Below, in pieces: positions 7,802-17,512 of a DNA stretch of 64,000 nt. Source of the DNA: Planctomycetaceae bacterium (lineage in GTDB: Bacteria > Planctomycetota > Planctomycetia > Planctomycetales > Planctomycetaceae); NCBI GenBank assembly GCA_028284885.1, contig JANQQW010000194.1:1-64000 (forward strand). The letters are read 5' to 3'. The notes beneath the pieces were generated by a model. It was not told where the DNA came from and made no database searches. It saw only the letters and a program-made list of their open reading frames with translations. Every line of letters starts with the position of its first letter. Within the stretch, counting starts at the first letter, position 1. Position numbers and translations under genes: made by a program.

Positions 7802-9805
7802 TCAGACCTCGACCCGGACCCTCTCGCGTGCCCGGTCCGTCACGACCGTCGTGGGCTGGGGGGGACGGCTGGATTCGGACTTGCCGCCGTCCCAGGTGGG
7901 CAGGTCGGCGAGGCCGCCGCCGAAGAAGGTGTGGTGCCACAACTGCGTGGCGACCGCCCCCGTCAGCCCCATGTCCAGCACGAACCGCTTGAACGACCGC
8001 CGCGAGGCCCGCTGCTGGTCGCGTGCCTGCCGCACGCCTTCGGGGTCGAAGTAGCCGGTCGCCCGCAGCGACTCGTCGCTGAGGAGTTGGTCGACCCACT
8101 CCGGGCGGTTCGGGTCGAGAAAGGTCCCGGAGAAGTTGGCCCGGAACATCGTCTTCGGCCGGCGGGCGATCTGCTTCGGGAGGACGCGGGCCGCCAGGCG
8201 ACGGAGCAGGTACTTGTCCGTGAAGCCGCGAAGCTTGAGTCGGGGGTCGATCGTGGCGCAGAAGTCGACGACCGACTCGTCGAGGAACGGGAAGCGGCCC
8301 TCGGTCGAGGCGTTCTTCTGGGCCCGGTCCCCCTTCGCGGCGAGCAACATGCCGGGCAGCATCACCTCCGAGGCGACGGCGAGCGAGCGGTTGAGCGGAT
8401 GCCACTTCCGCATGCGGTCCCCGTCGAGCAGGAGCTCGTCGAGCGGCCGGTAGTCTCCGACGGACTCCCACATCCCCGGCGAGTACAGGAACCGGCGGGA
8501 GTGGGCCATCAGCTCGTAGGTGAACTGCTGGGCCGGCCGCGTTCCGTGGACGGCCTTCCACGGGAGGTGGGTGTTGCCGCGGCCGGCCAGCTGCGAGAAC
8601 AGGAACCAGCGGGTGGCGGCGTTGAGGGGGCGGCCGGTCGCGCGGACGATCCGGTCGGCCTTGAACCAGACGTAGCCGGCGAGGGCCTCGTCCGCTCCCT
8701 CGCCGGTGAGCGAGACGACGTGCCCCCCGCGGCGCACCGCCTGGGCGAGCCGGAGCGTGCAACCGGCCGACGTGTCGAGCACCGGTCCTTCCGCGGCCCG
8801 GACGAGTTCCGGGTAGGCGAGCGCGATGTCCCGCGACTGCATCGTCACGGTCTCGAGCGGAGCCCCGACGAGCCCGGCCGACTCGGCCGCCTGCCCCCGT
8901 TCGTCGTTCGGGCCGGAGTTGTCGAGGCCGATGGTGTAGGCCGTGAGCGGAGTCCCGTTCTCCTGCGAGCTGAGTCCGAGGAGCACGGTCGAGTCGAGGC
9001 CGCCGCTGATGTAGCAGCAGACCGGGACGTCGGCGAGCAGCCTCCGCTTCACCGCTCCGCGAAGCAGCCCCTCGTACTCGTCGACCGCCTGTTCGACGTC
9101 GGCGAACCGACGTTCGTCCCCCGCGTCCGGGAAGTCGAGTTGCCAGTAGCGGCGGCGGGTGACGCGGCCGTCCTTCACCTCCAGGAAGTGGCCGGGCGGC
9201 AGCGAGTGGACGCCTTCGAAGCACGTCCGTGAGTTGCCGAGCACGAAGGTGTGGAAGAAGTAGTCCAGCCCGAGTCGGTCCGGCTTGGGCTCGACGAGTC
9301 CCGAGGCGAGGAGCCCCTTGACCTCGGAGCACCACAGCAACCAGCCGTCCACCTCCGTGTAGAACAGCGGCACGATGCCCGCCCGGTCGCGGCCGAGTGA
9401 CAACGTCCGCGACCGGCGGTCCCAGATCGAGACGCCGAACTGCCCGCGGGCCCACTCGAACACGCCGGAGCCGCGGTCCTCGTACGCGTGGGGCCACAGT
9501 TCCGTGTCGCAGCGGGTCTTCAGCACGTGCCCCCGCGACTCGAGTTCGCTGCGGCGGAGTTGGGGGTCGTAGAGCTCGCCCTCGTACGCGACCCACACGT
9601 CGTGCGTCTCGTTGCACATCGGCTGCTGGCCGTGCTCGAGATCGACGATGGCGAGACGTCGGTTGCCGAGCGCGACGCCGGGCTCGACGTGGAGTCCCTC
9701 CTCGTCCGGTCCCCGGTGGACGATGGCGTTCGTCATCGACCGAAGTCGTCCGACCGGGAACTCGCGTCGGCCAACGAGATCGACGGCACCGGCGATTCCG
9801 CACAT
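7802..9805 (-). CDS. asnB: asparagine synthetase (glutamine-hydrolysing) family
   Basis: A 667-aa class II amidotransferase. The start at 9805 is fixed by the required N-terminal Cys (MCGIAG); reading on upstream would bury it. The glutaminase domain spans about 2-210 (HRGPDEEG, GNRRLAIVD) and the ATP-pyrophosphatase domain about 240-600, with SGGLDS at 267-272. It would transfer ammonia from glutamine to aspartate or to another carboxylate. Odd point: the segment normally reading FNGEIYN is YEGELYD (74-80), so the oxyanion-hole Asn is replaced by Glu75. The protein is longer than E. coli AsnB (554 aa). AsnB-like proteins with other acceptors exist in exopolysaccharide and natural-product pathways, but nothing nearby points to one. 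Confidence 0.88.
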   Translation of the reverse strand: MCGIAGAVDLVGRREFPVGRLRSMTNAIVHRGPDEEGLHVEPGVALGNRRLAIVDLEHGQQPMCNETHDVWVAYEGELYDPQLRRSELESRGHVLKTRCDTELWPHAYEDRGSGVFEWARGQFGVSIWDRRSRTLSLGRDRAGIVPLFYTEVDGWLLWCSEVKGLLASGLVEPKPDRLGLDYFFHTFVLGNSRTCFEGVHSLPPGHFLEVKDGRVTRRRYWQLDFPDAGDERRFADVEQAVDEYEGLLRGAVKRRLLADVPVCCYISGGLDSTVLLGLSSQENGTPLTAYTIGLDNSGPNDERGQAAESAGLVGAPLETVTMQSRDIALAYPELVRAAEGPVLDTSAGCTLRLAQAVRRGGHVVSLTGEGADEALAGYVWFKADRIVRATGRPLNAATRWFLFSQLAGRGNTHLPWKAVHGTRPAQQFTYELMAHSRRFLYSPGMWESVGDYRPLDELLLDGDRMRKWHPLNRSLAVASEVMLPGMLLAAKGDRAQKNASTEGRFPFLDESVVDFCATIDPRLKLRGFTDKYLLRRLAARVLPKQIARRPKTMFRANFSGTFLDPNRPEWVDQLLSDESLRATGYFDPEGVRQARDQQRASRRSFKRFVLDMGLTGAVATQLWHHTFFGGGLADLPTWDGGKSESSRPPQPTTVVTDRARERVRVEV

Positions 9806-10111
9806 GGGAGGGCTTCTCTCGGGGAGGGGACGCTCGACCGACGGGGCGTCGGCGTGTCGGGGGCATTGACACGTTCCCTTGATCGGCCTCCCGAGCGGCG
9901 GCGATTCGCAGGCGGACGGTTCGGTCGGGCGGAATCGCCGTCGTGGAGGGCGGCTGTCGGCAGAACCCGTAAGGGCGCTCGACCGGCACGTGGATGCGTG
10001 CTCACGTCGAGAGGCGGGAACGGGAGAAGCCCGGCCACCTCGCGGCAACCGGGCTTCTCTATCGTTTCCGCGGGGTCCGGGGGACCGGGCGGCTGGGCTG
10101 CGTGGGCCGCG
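9806..10111. other. intergenic region between asnB and TPR gene
   Basis: About 300 bases without a supported gene. It holds the upstream region of asnB (minus strand) and the 3' flank of the TPR gene, including the hairpin at 10024-10059. I saw no convincing -35/-10 pair for asnB. Confidence 0.6.
10024..10059. terminator. 11-bp perfect stem, terminator-like hairpin
   Basis: GAGAAGCCCGG (10024-10034) pairs perfectly with CCGGGCTTCTC (10049-10059) over a 14-nt loop. It lies about 50 bases beyond the stop of the minus-strand TPR gene, so it probably ends that transcript. There is no uridine run on the minus strand, so release may need Rho or the hairpin may act in RNA stability. Confidence 0.5.
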
Positions 10112-11662
10112 TCAGTTGATCACGGCGTCCGTCGGCTTCTCGGCCACGTCGAACTTGCCGGTGAGGAACTGGGCAGCGCGGTACGCGGAGAGGTGCGTCG
10201 CCTTGCAGCCGAGGACCTTGGCGAGCTCCTCCTGCGCCTTGTCGGTCTCGCCCAGCTTGGCGAGCTTGCGGGAGACGACGAAGTGGGCCTCGCACTTCTG
10301 CTGGTCGGCCCGCTTCTCGTCCTTCGTGTCGATGACGGCGAGCAGTTCCTCGGCGGTCAGCTCGTTCCCGAGGTACAGGACGAGGTTGTCGACCCAGTCC
10401 CGCTTGTCGGCCGGCTTGGCGAAGGTGTCCGGGAACTGCTTGTCGAGGTCCTGCATCTCGTCGAGCTCGATGCGGCAGAGCAGCCGCCAGGTCTCGAGGT
10501 GCTTCATGCTGGGGTCGAGGTCGACGGCGGTGTCGAAGGCCTTCTTGGCGGCCTCGAAGTCGCCGGCGAAGTACTGGGCGAAGCCGAGGTTGGCGTGCCC
10601 CTTGGCATACTTGGGGAAGGCGGCGGTCACCTTCTGGATGTCCTCGATGCCGGCCTGCAGCTTGCCCTGGGCGATGCGGGCCTGGCTGCGGAACTCGTTG
10701 ATGTTCCGCCGCTCGGGAGCGAGCTCGGCGACCTTGTCGAAGTCCTTCTCGGCCTCGGCGGGGCGGCCGAGCTGCATCAGCGTGTAGCCCCGGTTGATGT
10801 AGCCGACCACGAACTGCGAGTCGATCTCGACGGCCCGGCCGAAGTCCGCGACGGCCTCGTCCATCTTCCCCTGCGTCCGCAGGTAGGTGCCGCGGTTGTT
10901 GAAGAGAAGCGCGCTGTTCTCGAAGGCCTCGCAGGCGGTGTTGAACGCCTCGAGCGCCTTGTCGTGCTTCTCGGCCTTGGCGTAGGCGTTGGCGAGGGCG
11001 ACGTAGGCGTTGACGTGCGAGTCGTCGATCTCGATCGCCTTCTCGTACTCGCCGGCGGCCTTCTCGAACTCCCCGAGGAAGGTGTAGGCACGGGCCCGTT
11101 GGAAGCGGAGGTTGGCCTTCTCGGTGAACTTGAGGTCGTCGAGCTCGAGCACCTGCTGGGCGATGTCGATCGCGACGGTCGCGTGCTCCTTGCGTCCCTC
11201 CAGTTTGGCGAGGGCGATCATGCCGTGCAGGTAGGGGATGTAGTACGCGGCCCCGCCGCCGTTCTTGGCCCCCTCGGTGACCGACTCGCGGGCGTCCGCG
11301 ATTCCCTGCCGGACCGTCTCCACGTTCCCCTCACGCAGGCCGAGCTCGATCTTCGCGCTGCCGCGGATGTGCAGGCCGACGGCGTCCTTCGGCTTCTGCT
11401 TCAGGATCGGCTCGACGAGTTCGATGGCCCGCTTGAAGTCGTGCTTGCGGTACGCCTCCTGGGCGGCCCGCTTGATCTTCTCGTGCTCCGGGTTGACGGC
11501 GTTCGGCCCTCGCATGGCCGGGCCGGGCACGAAGTCCTTGTACCGGTTGCCCCGGTTGAACGCGCCGGGCGAGCGGCCGTACTGGGCGTAGGCCGCGGTC
11601 GGCACGAGTTGGGAGGCGGCCAGCACGGTGAGCAGCCCCCAGACGGTCGATCGAACTGGCAT
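10112..11662 (-). CDS. secreted TPR-repeat protein
   Basis: A 516-aa exported protein built of tetratricopeptide repeats. The start at 11662 has a GAGGGGG ribosome site about eight bases upstream and yields a signal peptide ending AAYA at residue 26. From about residue 50 onward TPR-like helix pairs follow one another, with the clearest units at KAAGEYEKAIEID, KALEAFNTACE, EAVADFGRAVEID and AAKKAFDTAVDLD. The middle linker includes a Gly-rich segment. TPRs mediate protein contacts in the periplasm or on the surface; the partner is unknown. The gene is divergent from nusA across about 750 bases. Confidence 0.85.
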   Translation of the reverse strand: MPVRSTVWGLLTVLAASQLVPTAAYAQYGRSPGAFNRGNRYKDFVPGPAMRGPNAVNPEHEKIKRAAQEAYRKHDFKRAIELVEPILKQKPKDAVGLHIRGSAKIELGLREGNVETVRQGIADARESVTEGAKNGGGAAYYIPYLHGMIALAKLEGRKEHATVAIDIAQQVLELDDLKFTEKANLRFQRARAYTFLGEFEKAAGEYEKAIEIDDSHVNAYVALANAYAKAEKHDKALEAFNTACEAFENSALLFNNRGTYLRTQGKMDEAVADFGRAVEIDSQFVVGYINRGYTLMQLGRPAEAEKDFDKVAELAPERRNINEFRSQARIAQGKLQAGIEDIQKVTAAFPKYAKGHANLGFAQYFAGDFEAAKKAFDTAVDLDPSMKHLETWRLLCRIELDEMQDLDKQFPDTFAKPADKRDWVDNLVLYLGNELTAEELLAVIDTKDEKRADQQKCEAHFVVSRKLAKLGETDKAQEELAKVLGCKATHLSAYRAAQFLTGKFDVAEKPTDAVIN

Positions 11663-12083
11663 CGAGTTCCCCCTCGTCATTCCATGGACGGACGCGAGCG
11701 CGCCGGATTTCCTTCTCCGACCGTTCCGCGGCCGACGAGCGGGTCGTCGACTGCCTGGCCGGACGACGCTGTCGGGCGGAACGATCCCAACATTCGGATC
11801 GACAGGGAGTGACCGGGAATCGACGAAGAACCGGCCCGCCCGGCCCGCTCCCGTCGATGCCGGGCAGGCGGGGTCGGGTTGGGACGGTCGCCCGGCCTGC
11901 ACGGCTGGGAACGGTCGAGCCGGGGCAGGCCGCGTGCCGACTCGGGGCTCGGAGCGGAGACCAGCGCTCTTGCCCGGTCGCTCCCGCCCGCCAACGGGCG
12001 ATTCGTTCCGAGTCGTGGCAGGTTTTCGGGCGGAAACGGGGATCGCGGATCGACGTAATGCCGTTCCGCCCGCGGTGTAATGC
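11663..12083. other. intergenic region upstream of nusA promoter
   Basis: About 420 bases between the divergent TPR gene and the nusA promoter. It must hold the TPR-gene promoter, but I found no convincing hexamer pair. It is rich in short GC palindromes (for example around 11850-11890) and shows no coding signal I trust on either strand. Confidence 0.5.
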
Positions 12084-12112
12084 TTGACACCAGGATCCCG
12101 CGCCGATACGGT
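12084..12112 (+). promoter_or_regulatory. sigma70-type promoter for the nusA operon
   Basis: A perfect -35 TTGACA (12084-12089) and a weaker -10 TACGGT (12107-12112) separated by 17 bases. Transcription would begin near 12119, giving a leader of about 300 nt before the nusA ATG at 12415. Confidence 0.65.
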
Positions 12113-12218
12113 TCCGGGTCTGTTGAAAGTGATGCGCGCCCGAATCGTGCGCTCGGAGCGAACCGTTCGCCCCGGGCCGCTTCGTGAGGACGTAGGTCAT
12201 GTAAGCGTGAAAGTCTCA

Positions 12219-12329
12219 ACGTCGTCGCGGCTCCTTCGGGAGCGGTCTCGACGTCGGAATACCCCGCTCGCGGGGTGGTTCTCGCCCTCGCGCGGGAACC
12301 GGAAAGTGGGACTCGAGCCCACTTTTTTT
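12219..12329 (+). ncRNA. structured nusA leader with intrinsic terminator
   Basis: Four hairpins lie in a row. First, an ACGTCG/CGACGT outer stem around GCTCC-TTCG-GGAGC (12219-12256). Second, CCCCGC-TC-GCGGGG. Third, GGTTC...GAACC. Last, AAAGTGGG (12303-12310) pairs with CCCACTTT (12318-12325) and runs directly into a T tract (12323-12329), a textbook intrinsic terminator. It sits between the TTGACA promoter and the nusA start, so it is either an attenuator for nusA-infB or the end of a separate RNA of about 210 nt. No match to 6S, SRP or tmRNA landmarks was seen. Confidence 0.6.
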
Positions 12330-12414
12330 AATAGCCCGGCACGGTCGCCGCCTCGACGAGGTGGCCGGCTCCGCCGGGGCGAGCGTTTGTTCGTTCGGTG
12401 GCGAAGGGATAGCG

Positions 12415-14052
12415 ATGAACGGAACCGAGGTCCTCCGGATCGTCGATGCAATTCACCGCGACAAGAGCATCGACAAAGAAGTCGTCTTCGACGGCATCGA
12501 GCAGTCGATCGTCTCCGCCGCGCGGAAGTTCTTCGGAGAGGAGGCCGAGGTCGAGGTTCACATCGACCGGGACTCCGGCGAGCCGAGCGTCGCCATCGAC
12601 GGGGACTCGCTGGACGCCAACGAGATCGGCGAACTGCTCGGCCGGATCGCCGCCCAGACCGCCAAGCAGGTGATGATCCAGAAGATCCGCGAGGCGGAAC
12701 GGGACTCCCTGCACGACGAGTACTCCGCCCTCAAGAGTCAGATCGTCACCGGCACCGTCACCCGCATGGACGGCGGCACCGGGACCGTGAACCTCGGCAA
12801 GGTCGAGGGGATCCTCCCGCGTGGCGAGCAGATCCCGGGCGAGGCCCACCGCGTCGGCGAGCGTGTCCGGGCGGTCGTTATGGAGGTGCGGAAGGCCGGC
12901 AGCCGGGTCCGCATCATCCTCTCGCGAACGCATCCCGACCTCGTCCGCCGCCTGTTCGAACTGGAGATTCCAGAGGTCGCCGAGCACGTCATCGAGGTCC
13001 GCTCGATCGCCCGCGAGGCCGGGTACCGGTCGAAGGTCGCCGTCTCCTGCTACGACAACAAGGTGGACGCCGTCGGTGCCTGCGTCGGCGTCCGCGGCAG
13101 CCGCATCAAGACGATCGTCGACGAACTCGCCGGCGAACGGATCGACATCGTCCGCTGGAACGACTCGCTGCAGGTGCTCGTCCCCAACGCCCTGCAGCCG
13201 GCCGAGGTCGAGGACGTCATTCTCTGTCCCATGCTGGGCAAGGTGATCGTGCTCGTCCGCGAGGACCAGCTGTCGCTCGCGATCGGCAAGAAGGGGCAGA
13301 ACGTCCGACTGGCGTCCAAACTGGTCGGCTGGGACATCAACATGATGACCCAGGAACGGCTCGACGAGCAAATCGACCTCTCCGTCGAGACCTTCTCGAA
13401 CGTCCCTCACATGACCGACGAGTTGGCCGAGGACCTGATCGCCCAGGGGTTCTTCACCTTGGAGGACCTTTCGATCATCGAGCCGGACCAGTTGTCGGAG
13501 CTGGGCGGCCTGAACGCCGAGCAGATCGAGGAGATGGTCGCCTTCGCCGACGAGGAGAGCGACCGGATTTACGAGGTCGAACAGCGCGAACGTGAGGCCC
13601 AGCGGCTGCGTCGGAAGATGGGGCTCGACGAACCGAGCCAGCCGGCCGCCGAGGAGGAGTCGAAGGAAACGACCGCGGACGACGCGGAGTCCGAGTCGAG
13701 CGAGCCCTCCGCCGAGGGCGAGGAGTCGGCCGAGCCCGCCGAGGAGACGGCGGAGTCGAGCGAGTCCGTCGCCGAGGAGGCAGCGGAGACGGAGGAAGCC
13801 GGGGCAGAACAGGCTGACGCGGAGGAGCCCGCGGCCGTGGCGGAAGAGCCGGCCGAGGAGGAGACCGCAGCGGAGCCCGCGGCCGAAGAAGCGACGGTTG
13901 CCGAGGAGGCGACGACCGACAGCGGTGCCGAGGACGAGGAGCCGAAGCCGGTCGAGGAGCCCGCAGCATCGGAGGCGGCCGAGGGGAACGGAGCCGTGGC
14001 CAACGAGGAGGAGTCGGCCGAGAAGACGACCGCCCCGGCGGCCGAGGAGTAG
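12415..14052 (+). CDS. nusA: transcription termination/antitermination factor NusA
   Basis: A 545-aa NusA, which binds RNA polymerase and nascent RNA to modulate pausing, termination and antitermination. The N-terminal polymerase-binding domain (1-100) is followed by S1 (about 108-175), KH1 with GVRGSRI at 225-231 and KH2 with [12 protein letters not shown] at 289-300, then a helical repeat (about 330-380). The last 135 residues are a low-complexity Ala/Glu/Ser tail with few positive charges, longer than in most NusA. The start at 12415 matches the family; a GTG at 12361 would add 18 non-conserved residues. It heads the nusA-infB-rbfA run. No rimP precedes it, unlike in many bacteria. Confidence 0.96.
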   Translation: MNGTEVLRIVDAIHRDKSIDKEVVFDGIEQSIVSAARKFFGEEAEVEVHIDRDSGEPSVAIDGDSLDANEIGELLGRIAAQTAKQVMIQKIREAERDSLHDEYSALKSQIVTGTVTRMDGGTGTVNLGKVEGILPRGEQIPGEAHRVGERVRAVVMEVRKAGSRVRIILSRTHPDLVRRLFELEIPEVAEHVIEVRSIAREAGYRSKVAVSCYDNKVDAVGACVGVRGSRIKTIVDELAGERIDIVRWNDSLQVLVPNALQPAEVEDVILCPMLGKVIVLVREDQLSLAIGKKGQNVRLASKLVGWDINMMTQERLDEQIDLSVETFSNVPHMTDELAEDLIAQGFFTLEDLSIIEPDQLSELGGLNAEQIEEMVAFADEESDRIYEVEQREREAQRLRRKMGLDEPSQPAAEEESKETTADDAESESSEPSAEGEESAEPAEETAESSESVAEEAAETEEAGAEQADAEEPAAVAEEPAEEETAAEPAAEEATVAEEATTDSGAEDEEPKPVEEPAASEAAEGNGAVANEEESAEKTTAPAAEE

Positions 14053-14112
14053 GGTCGGGACCTGCGTCGCGGACGTGGGCCCGGAGATCGCGTGGGAGTT
14101 CGGGGGAACGTT

Positions 14113-16923
14113 TTGAAGATTCGGATCTTCGCCCTGGCCAAGGAGCTGGGGTTCGACAGCAAAGAGCTCATCGAGCGTTGCAACGAGGCCGGGATTCAGG
14201 TGAAGAGTTCCGCGCTCGCGAGCATCTCGCCCGAGGAGCGCGACACGCTGCTCGAGTACCTCGATTCGCTGAAGGGCTCGCCCGGCGGTGGGGCCGCGTC
14301 GGCGACGACGGAACCCGCTGCGCCGCAGCCGGCCGCCGAGTCGCAGCCGAAGAAGATACGCAACATCCAGGTGATGCGGCCGCGACCGCAGCACGCGAAG
14401 CCGACGGACGAGGCCGAGGAGGTCGAGGACGTGGCGGCCACGGCCGTCGCCGAGGCGCCCGCCGAGGAGGCCCCTGCGGTCGAGGAACCGGCCGAACCGG
14501 AGGCGACGGAAGAGGCCCCGACCGCGGACGACTCCGGGGCAGACGAAGCCGCTGAGGTCGCTGCCGAGGCCGAGGCCGAAGTGGAAGAGGCGTCCGACGC
14601 CGCGGAGGAGCAGGTCGAAGAGGCGGACGACGAGAAGGCGGACGCCACCGAGGACGACAAGCTGGCACCGGTGCGGCCGACCGGCTCCGGGTCGCAGCGC
14701 CGGATGCCTCGCGAGATGAAGCCGGTCGGCACGCAGGACCGGGACCGCGACCGCCAGCGTCGGGCGGCCAAGAAGCAGCCGGCCGCTCCGAACGTGCCGA
14801 ACCTCGCCGTCCCGGACTACACCCCGCCGAAGATTCAGAAGGCGAAGGCGAAGGAGAAGGAGCAGCGGGCCCACAAGCCGGACGTCGCGCTCACGCCCGA
14901 GGCGCTGCTCGGCGACGCGTCGAACCCGCTCAAGGACCGCGTTCGCAAGAACAAGGAGGACCGCGCCGTCGGCAAGCCCCGCGGTCGCGGTCTCCGCGAG
15001 GAGGCGAACCGCGAGGAGGAACGGCAGCGGCGACGCGAACGCGAGCAGAAGCGGGCCCGCCGCGGCGGCGACGACGGATCCTCGCGGCCGCGACGTGGTC
15101 CGCGACCGCGACGCAATCGAAACCGCGGGCCGATCGACTACGACGACTCGGCCGTCGTCGAGCTGCCGATCACCGTGCGGACGTTGTCCGAGGCGATGGG
15201 CCGTCCGGCGAAGCAGATCATGACGGCCGCCTTCCAGCTCGGCACGCCGGTCCGCATCACGGACGCGCTCACCGAGGAGGCCGCCATCGAGATCGCGATG
15301 GAGATCGGCGTCGATCTCGAGATCGACCGCGGCCGGGACCTCGAGGAGGAACTCGCCGAACTGGTCGACACGCCGGACGACGAGTCGTCGCTGCAGCCGC
15401 GGCCGCCGGTCGTCACCATTCTCGGCCACGTCGACCACGGCAAGACGTCGCTGCTGGACAAGATCCGTTCGGCAAACGTCACCGCCGGCGAGGCGGGGGG
15501 CATCACCCAGCACATCGCCGCCTACCAGGTGGAGAAGCAGGGCAAGAAGATCACCTTCGTCGACACGCCTGGCCACGCGGCCTTCGGCGAGATGCGGGCC
15601 CGCGGGGCGAACGTGACCGACATCATCGTGCTCGTCATCGCCGCCGACGACGGCGTGATGCCGCAGACGATCGAGTGCATCGCGCATGCGAAGGCGGCCG
15701 GGGTGCCCATCATGGTCGCCCTCAACAAGATGGACCTGCCCGGCGTCGACGAGCAGAAGGCCTTCCAGGGCCTCGCGCAGCACGAACTGCTGCCGACGGC
15801 CTGGGGTGGCGACACCGAGGTCGTGCACACCTCCGCGATGACGGGCGACGGCATCGACGACCTGCTGGAGACGATCCTGCTGACGGCCGAGCTGCACGAA
15901 GACGAGTTCCGCGCGAACCCGGACCGGAACGCCGTCGGCGTCTGCCTGGAGGCGTTCCGCGACGAGGGCCGCGGGGCGCTGGCGTGGTTCCTGGTGCAGA
16001 AGGGAACGCTGCGAATCGGCGACGTGGTCCTCTGCGGCAACACGTTCGGCCGCATCCGGGCGATGTACAACGACCGGGACGAGGAGATCGAGGAGTCCCT
16101 CCCGTCGATGCCGATCAAGGTGGCCGGCCTCAACGAGGTCCCGGGCGCCGGCGACCACTTCTACGTGATGGAGGACGTGGAGGAGGCACGGGAGGCGGCC
16201 GAGGAGCGGTCGCACGTCGACCGGACGGAGTCGCTGTCCACTCGCAGCGGCGGCCGGCCGAGGTCGCTGGAGGACATCCTCGCCGCGGCCCAGGCGGGCG
16301 AGACGCAGGAACTGCCGCTGATCGTCAAGGCGGACACGCCCGGGTCGATCGAGGCGATCAAGAGCGAGCTGGGCAAGCTGGACCACCCGGAGGTCCAGGT
16401 CAAGGTGCTGCACGCGGCGGTCGGCGGCGTGAACGAGTCCGACGTGACGCTCGCGAGCGCCGCCGGGGCGGTCATCGTCGCGTTCCACGTCATCCCGGAG
16501 GACCGGGCCGAGCAGCTCGCAGACCGCGAGGGGATCGACATCCAGCGGTTCGACATCATCTACGAGCTGACGGACGTGATCAAACAGCGGCTCGAGGGGC
16601 TGCTGCCGACCGAGAAGATCAAGGTCACGACCGGCCGGGCGCTCGTCCTGCGGGTGTTCGAGATCAGCCGTCTCGGCAAGGTGGCCGGCTGCCGCATCCT
16701 GAACGGCACGATCGAGCGGACGAACATGATCCAGGTCAGTCGCGACCGCACGGTCCTCAACGACTACGCGATCGACTCGCTGCGGCGGGAGAAGGACGAC
16801 GTGAAGGAGGTTCGCGAGGGCATGGAGTGCGGCATCCTGCTGAAGAACTTCCGCGACGTGAAGGAGGGAGACCTCTTCGACGCCTACAAGATCGAGGAAC
16901 GGCAACGGTCGCTCGACGAGTAG
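14113..16923 (+). CDS. infB: translation initiation factor IF-2
   Basis: A 936-aa IF-2, the GTPase that delivers initiator tRNA and joins the ribosomal subunits. It starts with TTG at 14113, chosen because a CGGGGGA site lies six bases upstream and the product then begins [13 protein letters not shown] as in the family; the GTG at 14092 would add seven residues. Residues 1-50 form the IF2-N subdomain, about 60-340 are a charged low-complexity linker, and a second IF2-N is at about 350-400. The G domain starts near residue 437 (GHVDHGKTS) with DTPGHAAF and NKMD, followed by domains II, III and the fMet-tRNA-binding C2 domain. It lies 60 bases after nusA. Confidence 0.96.
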   Translation: MKIRIFALAKELGFDSKELIERCNEAGIQVKSSALASISPEERDTLLEYLDSLKGSPGGGAASATTEPAAPQPAAESQPKKIRNIQVMRPRPQHAKPTDEAEEVEDVAATAVAEAPAEEAPAVEEPAEPEATEEAPTADDSGADEAAEVAAEAEAEVEEASDAAEEQVEEADDEKADATEDDKLAPVRPTGSGSQRRMPREMKPVGTQDRDRDRQRRAAKKQPAAPNVPNLAVPDYTPPKIQKAKAKEKEQRAHKPDVALTPEALLGDASNPLKDRVRKNKEDRAVGKPRGRGLREEANREEERQRRREREQKRARRGGDDGSSRPRRGPRPRRNRNRGPIDYDDSAVVELPITVRTLSEAMGRPAKQIMTAAFQLGTPVRITDALTEEAAIEIAMEIGVDLEIDRGRDLEEELAELVDTPDDESSLQPRPPVVTILGHVDHGKTSLLDKIRSANVTAGEAGGITQHIAAYQVEKQGKKITFVDTPGHAAFGEMRARGANVTDIIVLVIAADDGVMPQTIECIAHAKAAGVPIMVALNKMDLPGVDEQKAFQGLAQHELLPTAWGGDTEVVHTSAMTGDGIDDLLETILLTAELHEDEFRANPDRNAVGVCLEAFRDEGRGALAWFLVQKGTLRIGDVVLCGNTFGRIRAMYNDRDEEIEESLPSMPIKVAGLNEVPGAGDHFYVMEDVEEAREAAEERSHVDRTESLSTRSGGRPRSLEDILAAAQAGETQELPLIVKADTPGSIEAIKSELGKLDHPEVQVKVLHAAVGGVNESDVTLASAAGAVIVAFHVIPEDRAEQLADREGIDIQRFDIIYELTDVIKQRLEGLLPTEKIKVTTGRALVLRVFEISRLGKVAGCRILNGTIERTNMIQVSRDRTVLNDYAIDSLRREKDDVKEVREGMECGILLKNFRDVKEGDLFDAYKIEERQRSLDE

Positions 16924-16975
16924 TACCGCGAGACGGTCTCGCCGTGCGGACAACGGACAGGATGCTCGACCGCGC

Positions 16976-17464
16976 ATGTCACGACGCATCGAGAAGCTCA
17001 ATCAGGCGATCCTCGAGTCGGTGAGCTCGACGATCCTGTTCGCGCTCCGCGACCCGCGAGTGAAGAACGTGACGGTGACGCGCGTCGAGACCGCACCGGA
17101 CACCCGGACGGCGAAGGTCTACGTCTCCGTCATGGGGGACGAGTCCGAGCAGCGGCTCTGCCTGCACGGGCTGGAGTCGGCCCGCGGCTTCGTCCAGAAG
17201 AAGGTGGCCGACCGCATCGAGACGCGGTTCACGCCGGTTCTCGAGTTCGTCCTCGACGACAGCGTCAAGAAGAGCATCGAGGCCTCCCGGTTGATCCGGG
17301 AGTCGCTGGCGGACGGCATCGCACTGCCGGGCGACCAGCTCACCCCCGAGGAACTGGCGACGCGCTGGAGCGGCGACGCCCCGGGCGCCGCGAACGAACC
17401 GACCGGCGACGAGGGCGAACGCGACGAGGTCGTCGAGCCCTCGGCCGACGTCGAGGACGACTGA
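16976..17464 (+). CDS. rbfA: ribosome-binding factor A
   Basis: A 162-aa RbfA, a KH-fold factor for 30S maturation and cold adaptation. The N-terminal [17 protein letters not shown] and the [19 protein letters not shown] segments are typical. The family core ends near residue 110; the remaining 50 residues form an acidic tail rich in Glu and Asp, echoing the acidic tail of NusA in the same operon. It lies 52 bases after infB and 48 bases before the HhH/H1-like gene, consistent with one transcript. Confidence 0.93.
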   Translation: MSRRIEKLNQAILESVSSTILFALRDPRVKNVTVTRVETAPDTRTAKVYVSVMGDESEQRLCLHGLESARGFVQKKVADRIETRFTPVLEFVLDDSVKKSIEASRLIRESLADGIALPGDQLTPEELATRWSGDAPGAANEPTGDEGERDEVVEPSADVEDD

Positions 17465-17512
17465 ACTCACGGGCGGCCCGAGCCGCCGAGAACACGAGAG
17501 CGACGGGAATCC

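Noticed and set aside
6855-9989. Long minus-strand open frame across the nitrilase and asnB region
   Set aside because: Wrong frame for asnB and antisense to the nitrilase-family gene; composition is Arg/Pro-rich, as expected of a shadow frame.
12119-12329. 6S, SRP or tmRNA gene before nusA
   Set aside because: No closing stem between the ends as in 6S, no GGUCAGG/GGAA landmark of SRP RNA and no tRNA-like ends.
12328-17001. Open frame of more than 1500 codons on the minus strand opposite nusA-infB
   Set aside because: It is antisense to well-supported genes and has no recognisable domain; it exists because GC-rich third positions remove stop codons from the opposite strand.
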